DNA from: Herbaspirillum sp. GW103
GTDB taxonomy: Bacteria; Pseudomonadota; Gammaproteobacteria; Burkholderiales; Burkholderiaceae_D
Assembly (NCBI RefSeq): GCF_000261365.1
Contig: NZ_AJVC01000002.1
Coordinates: forward strand, 248,001-312,000
Direction of reading: 5' to 3'
DNA length: 64,000 nt
Shown piece after piece: positions 39,979 to 47,874 of this stretch. The translations under genes were made by a program, and so were the position numbers. The first letter of the stretch is position 1. The number at the start of each line of letters is the position of its first letter. The notes beneath the pieces were generated by a model. The model saw only the letters and a list, made by a program, of their open reading frames with translations, was not told where the DNA came from and ran no database searches.

Positions 39979-40947
39979 ATGACCATGGAACAAGCCGACG
40001 CTGAAATCCTGCTGGCCCAGCCCCGGGGTTTCTGTGCGGGCGTGGATCGCGCCATCGAGATCGTCGAACGTGCGCTGGCGCAGTTCGGCGCGCCCATCTA
40101 CGTGCGCCATGAAATCGTGCACAACGCCTACGTGGTCAATGATCTGCGGGCCAAGGGTGCGGTCTTCATCGAGGAGCTGGCCGATGTGCCGGCCGGCAAC
40201 ACCGTCATCTTCTCGGCCCATGGCGTGTCCAAGGCGATCCTGGCGGAGGCGGCCGAGCGTGGCCTGACGGTATTCGATGCCACCTGCCCGCTGGTCACCA
40301 AGGTACATATGGAAGTGGCCAAGATGCGCCGCGAAGGGCGCGAGATCATCATGATCGGCCACGCCGGTCACCCCGAGGTCGAAGGCACCATGGGCCAGAC
40401 CGAGGCCGGCATGCACCTGGTGGAAACGGTGGAAGACGTACAGCGCCTGCAGGTCGCTGATCCCGAACTGCTGGCCTATGTCTCCCAGACCACGCTGTCG
40501 GTGGATGATACCGCCGACATCATTGCGGCCCTGCGCGCGCGCTTCCCGGCCATCGCCGAGCCCAAGAAGGGCGACATCTGCTATGCCACCACCAATCGCC
40601 AGGAAGCCGTCAAGTTCATGGCGCCGCAGGTGGAGGTGGTGATCGTGGTGGGCAGCCCCAACAGCTCCAACTCCAACCGTCTGCGCGAGCTGGCCGAGAA
40701 GAAGGGCGTCCCGGCCTTCATGGTCGACAATGCCGCCCTGATCGACCCGCAATGGGTGGTTGGCCGCCAGCGCATCGGCGTGACCGCAGGCGCCTCTGCC
40801 CCTGAGGTGCTGGTGCAGGCCGTGATCGACCGTATCAAGGAAATCGGTGCGCGCAGTGTGCGGGTCCTGGACGGTATTGAAGAAAACGTCACCTTCCCCC
40901 TGCCCAAGGGCCTGGGGGCCCGCACACCGTCTGCCGAATCCGCATGA
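39979..40947 (+). CDS. ispH: 4-hydroxy-3-methylbut-2-enyl diphosphate reductase
   Basis: A 322-residue iron-sulfur enzyme of the last step of the MEP isoprenoid pathway, forming IPP and DMAPP. The three cluster cysteines are in [26 protein letters not shown] and [21 protein letters not shown] and GHAGHPEV supply substrate-binding histidines. The start follows AAGGGAATCACC. A terminator-like hairpin lies about 70 bp past the stop. Confidence 0.97.
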   Translation: MTMEQADAEILLAQPRGFCAGVDRAIEIVERALAQFGAPIYVRHEIVHNAYVVNDLRAKGAVFIEELADVPAGNTVIFSAHGVSKAILAEAAERGLTVFDATCPLVTKVHMEVAKMRREGREIIMIGHAGHPEVEGTMGQTEAGMHLVETVEDVQRLQVADPELLAYVSQTTLSVDDTADIIAALRARFPAIAEPKKGDICYATTNRQEAVKFMAPQVEVVIVVGSPNSSNSNRLRELAEKKGVPAFMVDNAALIDPQWVVGRQRIGVTAGASAPEVLVQAVIDRIKEIGARSVRVLDGIEENVTFPLPKGLGARTPSAESA

Positions 40948-41012
40948 GCCCCTCGGGAGTATGTGAGGACATGTGAAGGTTCGGACAAAAAACCGACCAG
41001 CCGTTTGCGCAA

Positions 41013-41038
41013 AGAGGCCTGCTGATGCAGGCCTTCTT
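41013..41038 (+). terminator. Hairpin terminator after ispH
   Basis: AGGCCTGC-TGAT-GCAGGCCT is an 8-bp stem followed by a T-rich TCTTCATTT tail. Confidence 0.65.
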
Positions 41039-41143
41039 CATTTCCGCGACAGGTGTTGTGAAGTCACCGACGATTCATTGGTCTTACCGCACTTTCTTCT
41101 GTAACAGGCGATTGTTTGTGCTCGATTGTTGGAATCTTCTGCG

Positions 41144-41258
41144 TATAATTCCGCACCATTATCGACGGACCGCCCAAAAGGCGGCCGAGCGCTAGCCCTC
41201 ACCAAAGAGGGCAGGGCGCCGCGAACGCGGCGTCAACCAGAGACGGGAGACATTCATA
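41144..41258 (+). promoter_or_regulatory. -10 element and structured leader of livHMGF
   Basis: A consensus TATAAT lies at 41144-41149 without a clear -35. The next 110 nt can form three short hairpins in a row: CCGCC/GGCGG (about 41167-41182), GCCCTC/GAGGGC (41193-41212) and CGCCGCG/CGCGGCG (41215-41232). They are followed by a ribosome-binding site and a 38-codon upstream ORF. The whole leader to livH is about 400 nt, long enough for attenuation. No known riboswitch was recognised. Confidence 0.5.
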
Positions 41259-41374
41259 TGCAGCAGCATCTGCCCACCGGCACCCTCCGGTGCTTCCGGC
41301 GAAGACCTCCCGGGCGTCCGCCCAGTCGGCGCCCCGCTTTCTGCTCCCGCCGCTGCGGCGGCAACAGCAGCTGA
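41259..41374 (+). CDS. Possible 38-residue leader peptide rich in Arg and Pro
   Basis: An ORF with GGGAG eight bases before its ATG encodes a peptide beginning MQQHLPTGTLRCFRRRPPGR and ending CSRRCGGNSS. It has nine or more arginines, several prolines including PP pairs, and three cysteines. It lies inside the livHMGF leader between hairpins and the first structural gene. It could be a regulatory upstream ORF whose translation affects the operon. The run of GC-rich codons could also be chance, so confidence is modest. Confidence 0.4.
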
Positions 41375-41561
41375 TTTCCTGATCCCGGACCCTGCCAGCA
41401 AGCCTGCTTGCGTGGAACGCATTTGCCCTTTTTATGAAGAGTGATAACGCGATCCCGAGTGCCGGGAACGGATTTTGCTAATCGACATGCTTTCGCGCGG
41501 CGTCCGCTTTGGTGCAGACCCACGTGTTTTTCTTGTTTCCATTTAGATCGAAGAGTTATTC
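41375..41561 (+). other. Distal part of the livH leader
   Basis: This stretch holds GCAAGC-CT-GCTTGC (about 41397-41410) and later a CCCTTTTTATG stretch (41428-41438). No complete terminator is evident. No coding sequence is seen between the possible leader peptide and livH. Confidence 0.4.
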
Positions 41562-42491
41562 ATGGACATTTTCCTCCAGCAGATCATCAACGGATTGGTG
41601 CTAGGCAGCATGTACGCACTGATCGCCCTGGGCTACACCATGGTGTACGGGGTGCTGAACCTGATCAACTTTGCCCACGGCGACATCCTGATGGTGGGTG
41701 CCATGGTCGGCCTGTCGATCCTCAAATTGGTGCAGCAGGTGGCCCCTGACCTGCCGGGCATCGTCAAGCTGATCATCGCCATCGTCGGTGCCATTCCGGT
41801 GTGCGTGATCGTGAGCCTCTTGATCGAACGCATCGCTTACCGTCCGCTGCGCAATGCGCCGCGTCTGGCGCCGCTGATCACCGCCATCGGCGTATCGATC
41901 CTGCTGCAGACCTTCGCCATGATGATCTGGGGCCGCAGCCCGCTGCCGTTCCCGCAGATCATGCCCTCGACCCCGGTCAACATCGCCGGTGCCCTGATTT
42001 CGCCCACGCAGATCATGCTGCTGATCCTGGCCCTGGCCGCCATGATCGGTCTGGTACTCATCGTTGAAAAGACCAAGATGGGCCGCGCCATGCGCGCCAC
42101 CGCCGAGAACCCGCGCATCGCCGGTTTGATGGGCGTGGACGCCAACCGCGTCATCATCGTCACCTTCGCCATCGGCGCCGCCCTGGCCGCCATCGCCGGC
42201 GTGATGTGGGCCGCCAACTACTCCACCGCGCAATTCGCGATGGGCTTCGTGCCGGGCCTGAAAGCCTTCTCGGCAGCGGTTCTGGGCGGTATCGGCAACA
42301 TCTACGGCGCCATGCTGGGCGGCATCCTGCTGGGCCTGATCGAAAGCCTGGGCGCGGGTTACATCGGCGACCTGACCGGCAACTTCCTGGGCAGCAACTA
42401 CCAGGACATCTTCGCCTTCATCGTGCTGATCATCGTGCTGACCCTGCGCCCGTCCGGGATCATGGGTGAGCGTGTGGCGGATCGGGCTTAA
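41562..42491 (+). CDS. livH: Branched-chain amino acid ABC transporter permease LivH
   Basis: A 309-residue inner-membrane permease with about eight helices. The start MDIFLQQIINGLVLGSMYAL, the segment GVLNLINFAHGDILMVGA and the EAA-like loop GRAMRATAENPRIAGLMGVD are diagnostic for LivH. It heads livHMGF, the membrane and ATPase parts of a leucine/isoleucine/valine importer. The periplasmic binding protein gene is not in the window. A long leader precedes it. Confidence 0.95.
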   Translation: MDIFLQQIINGLVLGSMYALIALGYTMVYGVLNLINFAHGDILMVGAMVGLSILKLVQQVAPDLPGIVKLIIAIVGAIPVCVIVSLLIERIAYRPLRNAPRLAPLITAIGVSILLQTFAMMIWGRSPLPFPQIMPSTPVNIAGALISPTQIMLLILALAAMIGLVLIVEKTKMGRAMRATAENPRIAGLMGVDANRVIIVTFAIGAALAAIAGVMWAANYSTAQFAMGFVPGLKAFSAAVLGGIGNIYGAMLGGILLGLIESLGAGYIGDLTGNFLGSNYQDIFAFIVLIIVLTLRPSGIMGERVADRA

Positions 42492-42534
42492 GTTTTTTTA
42501 AGTTTAAAAACCTTAAAAACTTAAAGTCAGAAAC
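42490..42534. repeat. AT-rich imperfect inverted repeat between livH and livM
   Basis: TTAAGTTTTTTTAAG and CTTAAAAACTTAA can pair across the livH-livM gap, in a stretch composed almost only of A and T within a GC-rich region. It could be a processing or attenuation hairpin that tunes livM expression. Confidence 0.5.
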
Positions 42535-42573
42535 TTGGAAATTAAAGAACTCAAGAAATCGGAAGAGAACACT

Positions 42574-43788
42574 ATGGCTCTCATGACCTTCGACATGAAG
42601 CGCAACCCTGGACAGGCTCGCATCAGCCTGCTGGTGCTGTTGGCGCTGATGATCATCTTCCCCGTCTTCGCCCAGCAGTTTGGCAATTCGTGGGTGCGCA
42701 TCATGGATATGGCGCTGCTCTACATCATGCTGGCCCTGGGCCTGAACGTGGTGGTGGGTTTTGCCGGTCTGCTGGACCTGGGCTACATCGCCTTCTACGC
42801 CATTGGTGCCTATACGGCGGGCCTGCTGGCCTCGCCGCAGTTTGCGGCGGTGATCGAATCCTTCGTCAACACCTATCCGTCGGTCGGCAATTTCCTGGTC
42901 TGGCTGTGCGGTCCGCAGATCGTGCAGAACGGCATCCACCTGTCGCTGTGGCTGATCGTACCGATCTCGGGCGTGCTGGCGGCGATCTTCGGTGCACTCT
43001 TGGGCGCGCCGACCCTGAAGCTGCGTGGTGACTACCTGGCCATCGTGACGCTGGGCTTCGGCGAGATCATCCGCATCTTCATGAACAACCTGAATGCCCC
43101 GGTGAACATCACCAATGGTCCGCAGGGCATCAACCTGATCGATCCGATCCGCGTGTTCGGCGTCTCGCTGGCCGGTGAACCGGGTTCCGGTTCGATGGTG
43201 AAGGTATTCGGCATGAGCCTGCCGTCGGTGAACGCGTATTACTACCTGTTCCTGGTGCTGTGCATCTTCGTGATCTTCTTCTCGAGCCGCCTGCAGGATT
43301 CGCGCCTGGGCCGTGCCTGGGTGGCGATCCGTGAAGACGAGATCGCCGCCAAGGCGATGGGCATCAACACCCGCAACGTCAAGCTGCTGGCCTTTGCCAT
43401 GGGCGCTTCGTTTGGTGGCGTGGCCGGCGCCATGTTCGGCGCCTTCCAGGGCTTCGTCTCGCCGGAATCCTTCTCGCTGACCGAGTCCATCGCCGTGCTG
43501 GCCATGGTGGTGCTGGGCGGTATCGGCCACATCCCTGGCGTGGTGCTGGGTGGCGTGATCCTGGCGGCGCTGCCGGAAGTGCTGCGTCACGTGGTGGAAC
43601 CGCTGCAGATGGCCATTTTCGGCAAGGTGTGGATCGATGCCGAAGTGCTGCGCCAACTGCTCTACGGCCTGGCCATGGTGGTCATCATGCTGACCCGCCC
43701 GGCCGGTCTGTGGCCCTCGCCGCGCCATGAAGATCGTCCCGAAGCGGACCATACCAAAGTCGGTACCGCCGGCGAAGTCAAAGCCTAA
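42574..43788 (+). CDS. livM: Branched-chain amino acid ABC transporter permease LivM
   Basis: A 404-residue permease, partner of LivH. It starts MALMTFDMKRNPGQARI. The LivM signatures LNVVVGFAGLLDLGYIAFYA, LKLRGDYLAIVTLGFGEIIR and GRAWVAIREDEIAAKAMGIN (EAA loop) are present. A GGAAGAG ribosome-binding site supports the ATG at 42574. The C-terminus is a short polar tail. livG follows after 21 bp. Confidence 0.95.
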   Translation: MALMTFDMKRNPGQARISLLVLLALMIIFPVFAQQFGNSWVRIMDMALLYIMLALGLNVVVGFAGLLDLGYIAFYAIGAYTAGLLASPQFAAVIESFVNTYPSVGNFLVWLCGPQIVQNGIHLSLWLIVPISGVLAAIFGALLGAPTLKLRGDYLAIVTLGFGEIIRIFMNNLNAPVNITNGPQGINLIDPIRVFGVSLAGEPGSGSMVKVFGMSLPSVNAYYYLFLVLCIFVIFFSSRLQDSRLGRAWVAIREDEIAAKAMGINTRNVKLLAFAMGASFGGVAGAMFGAFQGFVSPESFSLTESIAVLAMVVLGGIGHIPGVVLGGVILAALPEVLRHVVEPLQMAIFGKVWIDAEVLRQLLYGLAMVVIMLTRPAGLWPSPRHEDRPEADHTKVGTAGEVKA

Positions 43789-43809
43789 GCCTTATCAGGA
43801 GCACAGAAC

Positions 43810-44577
43810 ATGACACAAACACTGCTCAAGATCCGTGACGTCAGCAAGCGTTTCGGCGGCCTGCAAGCCTTGAACGGCGTGGGCATCACCATCGAACGCG
43901 GCCAGATCTACGGCCTGATCGGCCCCAACGGTGCTGGCAAGACTACCTTCTTCAACGTCATCACGGGCCTGTATCAACCCGATACCGGCACCTTCGAACT
44001 GGATGGCAAACCGTATTCGCCGAGCGCCCCGCACGAAGTGGCCAAGGCCGGCATCGCCCGTACCTTCCAGAACATTCGCCTCTTCGGTGAAATGACCGTG
44101 CTGGAAAACGTGATGGTGGGTTGCCACGTGCGCACCAAACAAAATGTTTTCGGAGCGGTGTTCCGCCACAAGGCGGCACGCGATGAAGAAGCGGCGATCC
44201 GCGAGAAGTCGCAGCAGCTGCTGGACTTCGTGGGCATCGGCCAGTTCGCCCGTCGCACGGCGCGTCACCTGTCGTATGGTGACCAGCGTCGCCTGGAGAT
44301 CGCCCGCGCACTGGCGACCGATCCGCAACTGCTGGCGCTGGACGAGCCGGCGGCCGGCATGAACGCCACCGAGAAGCTGGGCCTGCGCGAGCTGCTGGTC
44401 AAGATCCAGGCCGAAGGCAAGACCATCCTGCTGATCGAACACGATGTGAAGCTGATGATGGGCCTGTGCAATCGCATCACGGTGCTGGACTATGGCAAGC
44501 CGATTGCCGAAGGCGTACCGGCAGACGTGCAGAAGAACCCGGCGGTGATCGAGGCCTACCTCGGTGCAGGACATTAA
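43810..44577 (+). CDS. livG: Branched-chain amino acid ABC transporter ATPase LivG
   Basis: A 255-residue ATPase with Walker A GPNGAGKTTFFNVITGL, the LivG-type NIRLFGEMTVLENV segment, signature LSYGDQRRLEIARAL and Walker B LLALDEPAAGMN. The short histidine switch is IEHDVKLMM. It is the first of two ATPases of the importer and follows livM in the operon. Confidence 0.95.
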   Translation: MTQTLLKIRDVSKRFGGLQALNGVGITIERGQIYGLIGPNGAGKTTFFNVITGLYQPDTGTFELDGKPYSPSAPHEVAKAGIARTFQNIRLFGEMTVLENVMVGCHVRTKQNVFGAVFRHKAARDEEAAIREKSQQLLDFVGIGQFARRTARHLSYGDQRRLEIARALATDPQLLALDEPAAGMNATEKLGLRELLVKIQAEGKTILLIEHDVKLMMGLCNRITVLDYGKPIAEGVPADVQKNPAVIEAYLGAGH

Positions 44578-44592
44578 GCGAGACCACAGAAC

Positions 44593-45318
44593 ATGACAAC
44601 GAACATCCTCAAAGTCGAACAACTGAGCGTGGCCTATGGCGGCATCCAGGCCGTCAAGGGCATCAGCCTGGAGGTCAACGATGGTGAACTGGTGACCCTG
44701 ATCGGTGCCAATGGCGCGGGCAAGACCACGACCTTGAAAGCCATCACCGGCACGCTGCCCAGCAGCAAGGTAGATGGCCATGTGTATTACATGGGCAATC
44801 CGTTGAAGGGCAAGAAGTCCTTCGAGCTGGTCAAGGACAAGCTGGCGATGGTGCCGGAAGGGCGTGGCGTGTTTACGCGCATGAGCATCCAGGAAAACCT
44901 GTTGATGGGGGCCTACACCAGCAATGACAAGGGCCAGATCCAGGCCGACATCGATCGCTGGTTCGAGGTCTTCCCGCGCCTGAAGGAACGTGCGGCGCAG
45001 ATGGCCGGTACCCTGTCGGGTGGCGAGCAGCAGATGCTGGCGATGGCGCGTGCGCTGATGAGCCATCCCAAGCTGCTGTTGCTGGATGAGCCTTCGATGG
45101 GTCTGTCGCCGATCATGGTGGAGAAGATCTTTGAAGTGATCCGCAATGTGTCGGCGCAGGGCATCACCATCCTGCTGGTGGAACAGAACGCCAAGCTGGC
45201 GCTGGAAGCGGCGCATCGCGGTTACGTGATGGAGTCGGGCCTGATTACCATGGAAGGGCAGGCGCAGCAGATGCTGGATGATCCGCGGGTGAAGGCGGCT
45301 TATCTCGGTGAGGGATGA
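44593..45318 (+). CDS. livF: Branched-chain amino acid ABC transporter ATPase LivF
   Basis: A 241-residue ATPase with Walker A GANGAGKTTTLKAITG, the LivF-type MVPEGRGVFTRMSIQENL, signature LSGGEQQMLAMARAL, Walker B LLLLDEPSMGLSP and VEQNAKLALEAAHRGYVME near the end. It is the last gene of livHMGF and is followed by a strong terminator at 45386. Confidence 0.95.
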   Translation: MTTNILKVEQLSVAYGGIQAVKGISLEVNDGELVTLIGANGAGKTTTLKAITGTLPSSKVDGHVYYMGNPLKGKKSFELVKDKLAMVPEGRGVFTRMSIQENLLMGAYTSNDKGQIQADIDRWFEVFPRLKERAAQMAGTLSGGEQQMLAMARALMSHPKLLLLDEPSMGLSPIMVEKIFEVIRNVSAQGITILLVEQNAKLALEAAHRGYVMESGLITMEGQAQQMLDDPRVKAAYLGEG

Positions 45319-45385
45319 TGGGTGGTTTCAGTGCGTGGTGAAGAAACGGGTAAATGATATAAATCATTTGCAGTGAAATCCCATG

Positions 45386-45417
45386 AAAAAGCGCAGCTCT
45401 CGGGCTGCGCTTTTTTT
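45386..45417 (+). terminator. Terminator of livHMGF
   Basis: AAAAAGCGCAGC and GCTGCGCTTTTT arms around TCTCGG, with a T-run, lie about 70 bp after livF. Confidence 0.9.
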
Positions 45418-45550
45418 GTTTGAAGGCTAAGTACTGAGTCTGAATGAATTTTGATGTCGGGCGACATGGTTGGTTTCTTCTTATCGGCGGCGATATTGTC
45501 GCCTCTCCGGCGTCGATCTCCCCCCAACGCCCCGAGCCTGAAAATGAAAA

Positions 45551-45572
45551 CCCCGTGTTCGAGAACACGGGG
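45551..45572 (-). terminator. Terminator of the DUF2383 gene
   Basis: CCCCGTGTTC-GA-GAACACGGGG is a perfect 10-bp-arm repeat. On the minus strand it is followed by TTTTCATTTTC, so it can terminate the gene at 45646. The 327-bp gap between livF and this gene holds this site, the livHMGF terminator and no gene. Confidence 0.75.
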
Positions 45573-45645
45573 CCCGGGATCAAGCCTGATGTACAGCCGG
45601 CGCAGGACTTCTGACTTCTTCGGAACAGAGAGGTGTCTGGTCCGA

Positions 45646-46110
45646 TCAGGCCGCCTTGCGCGCCCGCACCTCATTGCGCAGGCTGCGCACCTTGTCATGG
45701 TTGGCCAGGACACCCTGGTACTGACGCTCGATGATCAGTCGGATATCGGTGGGAAGCTCTTCGCTCAACGCCTTGCGATAGGCGTTGACGGCGGCATCCT
45801 CTCCGCGTTCGCATTCGTCCAGGATGCTCTCGTCGTCACGCCCCGTGATGGCGCTCTTCACGTTCACCCACTGTCGATGCAGCGCCCCGCCCAGCGTACT
45901 GTGGCTGGCCGGCTCGCCGCCGAGGCGATGTACCAGAGCCTGCAGATCCAGAGCTGCCTGGCCGCAGGCAGTGGCCCGCTGCAGGAAGGTTTCCTTGTAG
46001 GGAATGTAGCGCTCCTGGGCATCCTCGGCACAGGCCCGGAAACCCTTTTCGCCATCGATGGAAATCTGGATCAGATCGTTGAGGGTGGAAATGAGGTGGT
46101 CGTTGGTCAT
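45646..46110 (-). CDS. PA2169 family four-helix-bundle protein (DUF2383)
   Basis: A 154-residue, mostly helical protein starting MTNDHLISTLNDLIQISIDG. The segments EKGFRACAEDAQ, GREDD-like TGRDDESILDECERGEDAAV and the C-terminal IERQYQGVLANHDKVRSLR are typical of DUF2383/PA2169 proteins. These are ferritin-like in fold and often induced under stress; function unproven. It reads away from the rest of the stress island and shares a 70-bp gap with a micro-membrane protein gene on the same strand. AGGAGAAAGGAAACAAC precedes the start. Confidence 0.85.
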   Translation of the reverse strand: MTNDHLISTLNDLIQISIDGEKGFRACAEDAQERYIPYKETFLQRATACGQAALDLQALVHRLGGEPASHSTLGGALHRQWVNVKSAITGRDDESILDECERGEDAAVNAYRKALSEELPTDIRLIIERQYQGVLANHDKVRSLRNEVRARKAA

Positions 46111-46182
46111 GTTGTTTCCTTTCTCCTGGAAAGCCGCTCCCGCCATCATTCAGCGAGCGGGACGGCGTGAACAGGCATCAGC

Positions 46183-46260
46183 TCAGTGGACGAAGAAATA
46201 GATCAGAACCAGCAACAACGCCGGTACGCCACACAGCCATGCGAGGAAGTACTTGCCCAT
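46183..46260 (-). CDS. Micro-membrane protein of 25 residues
   Basis: A very short ORF with a strong AAGGAGAACATC ribosome-binding site before its ATG at 46260. It encodes MGKYFLAWLCGVPALLLVLI followed by YFFVH, a single hydrophobic helix. A 24-residue paralogue with the same W-L-x-G-V-P core is encoded at 47280. Two paralogous copies, each with a good ribosome-binding site, argue that it is translated. Function unknown; small helices of this kind often bind larger membrane proteins or respond to stress. It is probably cotranscribed with the DUF2383 gene downstream. Confidence 0.72.
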   Translation of the reverse strand: MGKYFLAWLCGVPALLLVLIYFFVH

Positions 46261-46679
46261 GATGTTCTCCTTGTCGTCAGCGGGTCAATGGTCAGCGCTC
46301 GGATTGGCACCGGCGAGAAGCAAGCCCGTCCGTCGCTGCACGTTTTCATCCTAGGAGCCAGCCGTGTGCAATTCCATCGGACTGGGCCGCAAGCCGATGT
46401 AGGAAACGGCCGTGCTTGAGCGCCCGACGGCGCCGCGACGAAACCGCCAGTCCGGCCGAAACCCCAATGCTGACAAGGCTTTCCGCTTTGTCCTACAAGA
46501 CAATCGGCCGCCGTCCTATAGAGCGGGACAGTGACCGCTCGCTATGATTTTTCTCATGGTCTCCAGGCGCGCTGAACGCGTCGCAGCCGCAGCCATCGCG
46601 GTGCAGGACCGCAGTGCCGCAGGTGCCCGGATTAGCTTTGGGCATTCATGTTGAACCCTTGAGCAGGAGCAAGCACACC
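46261..46679. other. Divergent regulatory gap of the stress island
   Basis: This 419-bp gap separates minus-strand and plus-strand stress genes. It contains TGTAGGAAA at 46398-46406 and the palindromic TTGTC-CTACAA-GACAA at 46488-46503, two members of the recurring island motif. No gene is seen. Confidence 0.5.
46488..46503. promoter_or_regulatory. TTGTCCTACAAGACAA palindrome
   Basis: A 16-bp sequence with inverted TTGTC/GACAA arms. A closely similar 44-bp stretch occurs at 47126 before the second micro-membrane gene (TTGTCCTACACGGCAATCGG and onwards). Shared placement suggests a common regulator. Confidence 0.5.
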
Positions 46680-46877
46680 ATGAACAAGAAGACGATCACC
46701 GGTCAGTTCAACTTTGCCCTGGGCAAGCTCCAGGAAAGTGTGGCCTCCGTGCTGGGCAATGTGAGCCTGCAGCGCGCCGCCCAGCGCCGGCAGATGGATG
46801 GCCGCATCACCCATGCGGTCGGCCAGGCACAGGATCTGATCAAGCGCTCGCTGCGCCAGCGCGCCGGTTCGCTGTAA
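46680..46877 (+). CDS. CsbD-like small protein
   Basis: A 65-residue protein beginning MNKKTITGQFNFALGKLQES. It aligns with the CsbD protein encoded at 53715: both start MNK, share I-x-G, GK-x-Q, a GN and the later Q..G..G.A spacing. It is a divergent CsbD-family stress protein by this comparison. GAGCAGGAGC lies upstream of the ATG. A small basic protein gene follows after 38 bp. Confidence 0.65.
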   Translation: MNKKTITGQFNFALGKLQESVASVLGNVSLQRAAQRRQMDGRITHAVGQAQDLIKRSLRQRAGSL

Positions 46878-46915
46878 GGCGGCACCGTTTCGACGCCAAC
46901 GCAAGGAGAGAACTG

Positions 46916-47098
46916 ATGCGTTTTGGAAAGACATTCCTGTGGGCTGCCGGCATGGCCGGCTTGGCTGTCGGTGCCAGCCTGCGCATGCTGGCGCGCCAGG
47001 CGCAGCGCCGTGAACAACGCCAGCAGGAAGTGGCACTGCAGCGCTGGGAAGACGAGGGTGGCAGTGCCCGCATCGTGGCACGGCGCCGTATCCGATGA
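46916..47098 (+). CDS. Small membrane-anchored hypothetical protein
   Basis: A 60-residue protein with an N-terminal hydrophobic helix (TFLWAAGMAGLAVGASLRML) and a basic, Gln/Arg-rich tail. AAGGAGAGAACTG precedes the ATG. I do not recognise the family. It sits between the CsbD-like gene and the second micro-membrane gene, so a stress-linked role is inferred from context. Confidence 0.6.
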   Translation: MRFGKTFLWAAGMAGLAVGASLRMLARQAQRREQRQQEVALQRWEDEGGSARIVARRRIR

Positions 47099-47125
47099 GC
47101 GCAGGCGAGCAGGCTAGATGGGCCG

Positions 47126-47141
47126 TTGTCCTACACGGCAA
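47126..47141. promoter_or_regulatory. Second copy of the TTGTCCTACA motif
   Basis: TTGTCCTACACGGCAA lies about 140 bp before the micro-membrane gene at 47280. Together with the following 28 bp it matches the 46488 region closely. Confidence 0.5.
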
Positions 47142-47279
47142 TCGGGCTGGCGCCGATACAAAGCGCGACAAGCCATCGGTATCGTGCAACTGACTGACTG
47201 ACTGACTGGCTGAGGCAGGCAAGGATGACGCCGTGCCAGGACGCAAGCGCCCGGCATCAAAAAAACAAGGGAGGAGATC

Positions 47280-47354
47280 ATGGACAAGCTCGTACTCGGA
47301 TGGCTGCTGGGAGTGCCGGTGCTGGTGCTCATCGTGCTGCAGTACCTGCTGTGA
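47280..47354 (+). CDS. Micro-membrane protein of 24 residues
   Basis: A short ORF preceded by AAGGGAGGAGATC, a near-perfect ribosome-binding site. It encodes MDKLVLGWLLGVPVLVLIVL followed by QYLL. It is a paralogue of the 25-residue protein at 46183: M-x-K start, W-L at residues 8-9, G-V-P at 11-13 and a hydrophobic run to the end. A single membrane helix fills nearly the whole peptide. Function unknown. Confidence 0.72.
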   Translation: MDKLVLGWLLGVPVLVLIVLQYLL

Positions 47355-47440
47355 TCAGCGCCCTGCACACACCCCACACCGGATGGCCGGGCCAGCCCCG
47401 CCGTCCTGATCAAACCGCAACGAATTCAAGGAGGGCAAGC

Positions 47441-47755
47441 ATGCAAGCCAACAAGTTCAAGACCGTTCGTACCGATGTGCAATCGCTGTTGCAGCAGGCG
47501 CAGGACATGTTCGCCGAAGCGGCCAATACAACCGGCAAGAAGGCCGATGATTTGCGCGCGGGTGCCCAGGACTTGCTGGAGCAGGCGCTCAATACCGCCC
47601 AGGATGCCCAGGCTGCCATGGTCGAGACGGGGCGCCAGATCGTTACCAGTACTGACGACTACGTGCAGTCCAACCCCTGGCGTGCCATTGCCATCGGCAC
47701 CGGTATCGGCCTGCTGGTCGGTCTGGCCGTGGGCCGCAGCGCGGACCGCTACTGA
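47441..47755 (+). CDS. DUF883 family protein (ElaB/YqjD-like)
   Basis: A 104-residue protein starting MQANKFKTVRTDVQSLLQQA. A long amphipathic helical region is followed by the diagnostic C-terminal NPWRAIAIGTGIGLLVGLAV membrane anchor and a short GRSADRY tail. E. coli relatives (ElaB, YqjD, YgaM) are tail-anchored proteins of stationary phase that bind ribosomes. AAGGAGGGCAAGC precedes the ATG. Confidence 0.92.
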   Translation: MQANKFKTVRTDVQSLLQQAQDMFAEAANTTGKKADDLRAGAQDLLEQALNTAQDAQAAMVETGRQIVTSTDDYVQSNPWRAIAIGTGIGLLVGLAVGRSADRY

Positions 47756-47874
47756 GCAGATCCGTCAACGTATTTTCCCGGAACCCGGCAGCCCGCGCGG
47801 CAGGCCGGATCCAGCCAGGCGCCAGGGTCCTTTCGACGACCGCAGCGCATTAGTCAAGAAACCGGAGAGAAGGA

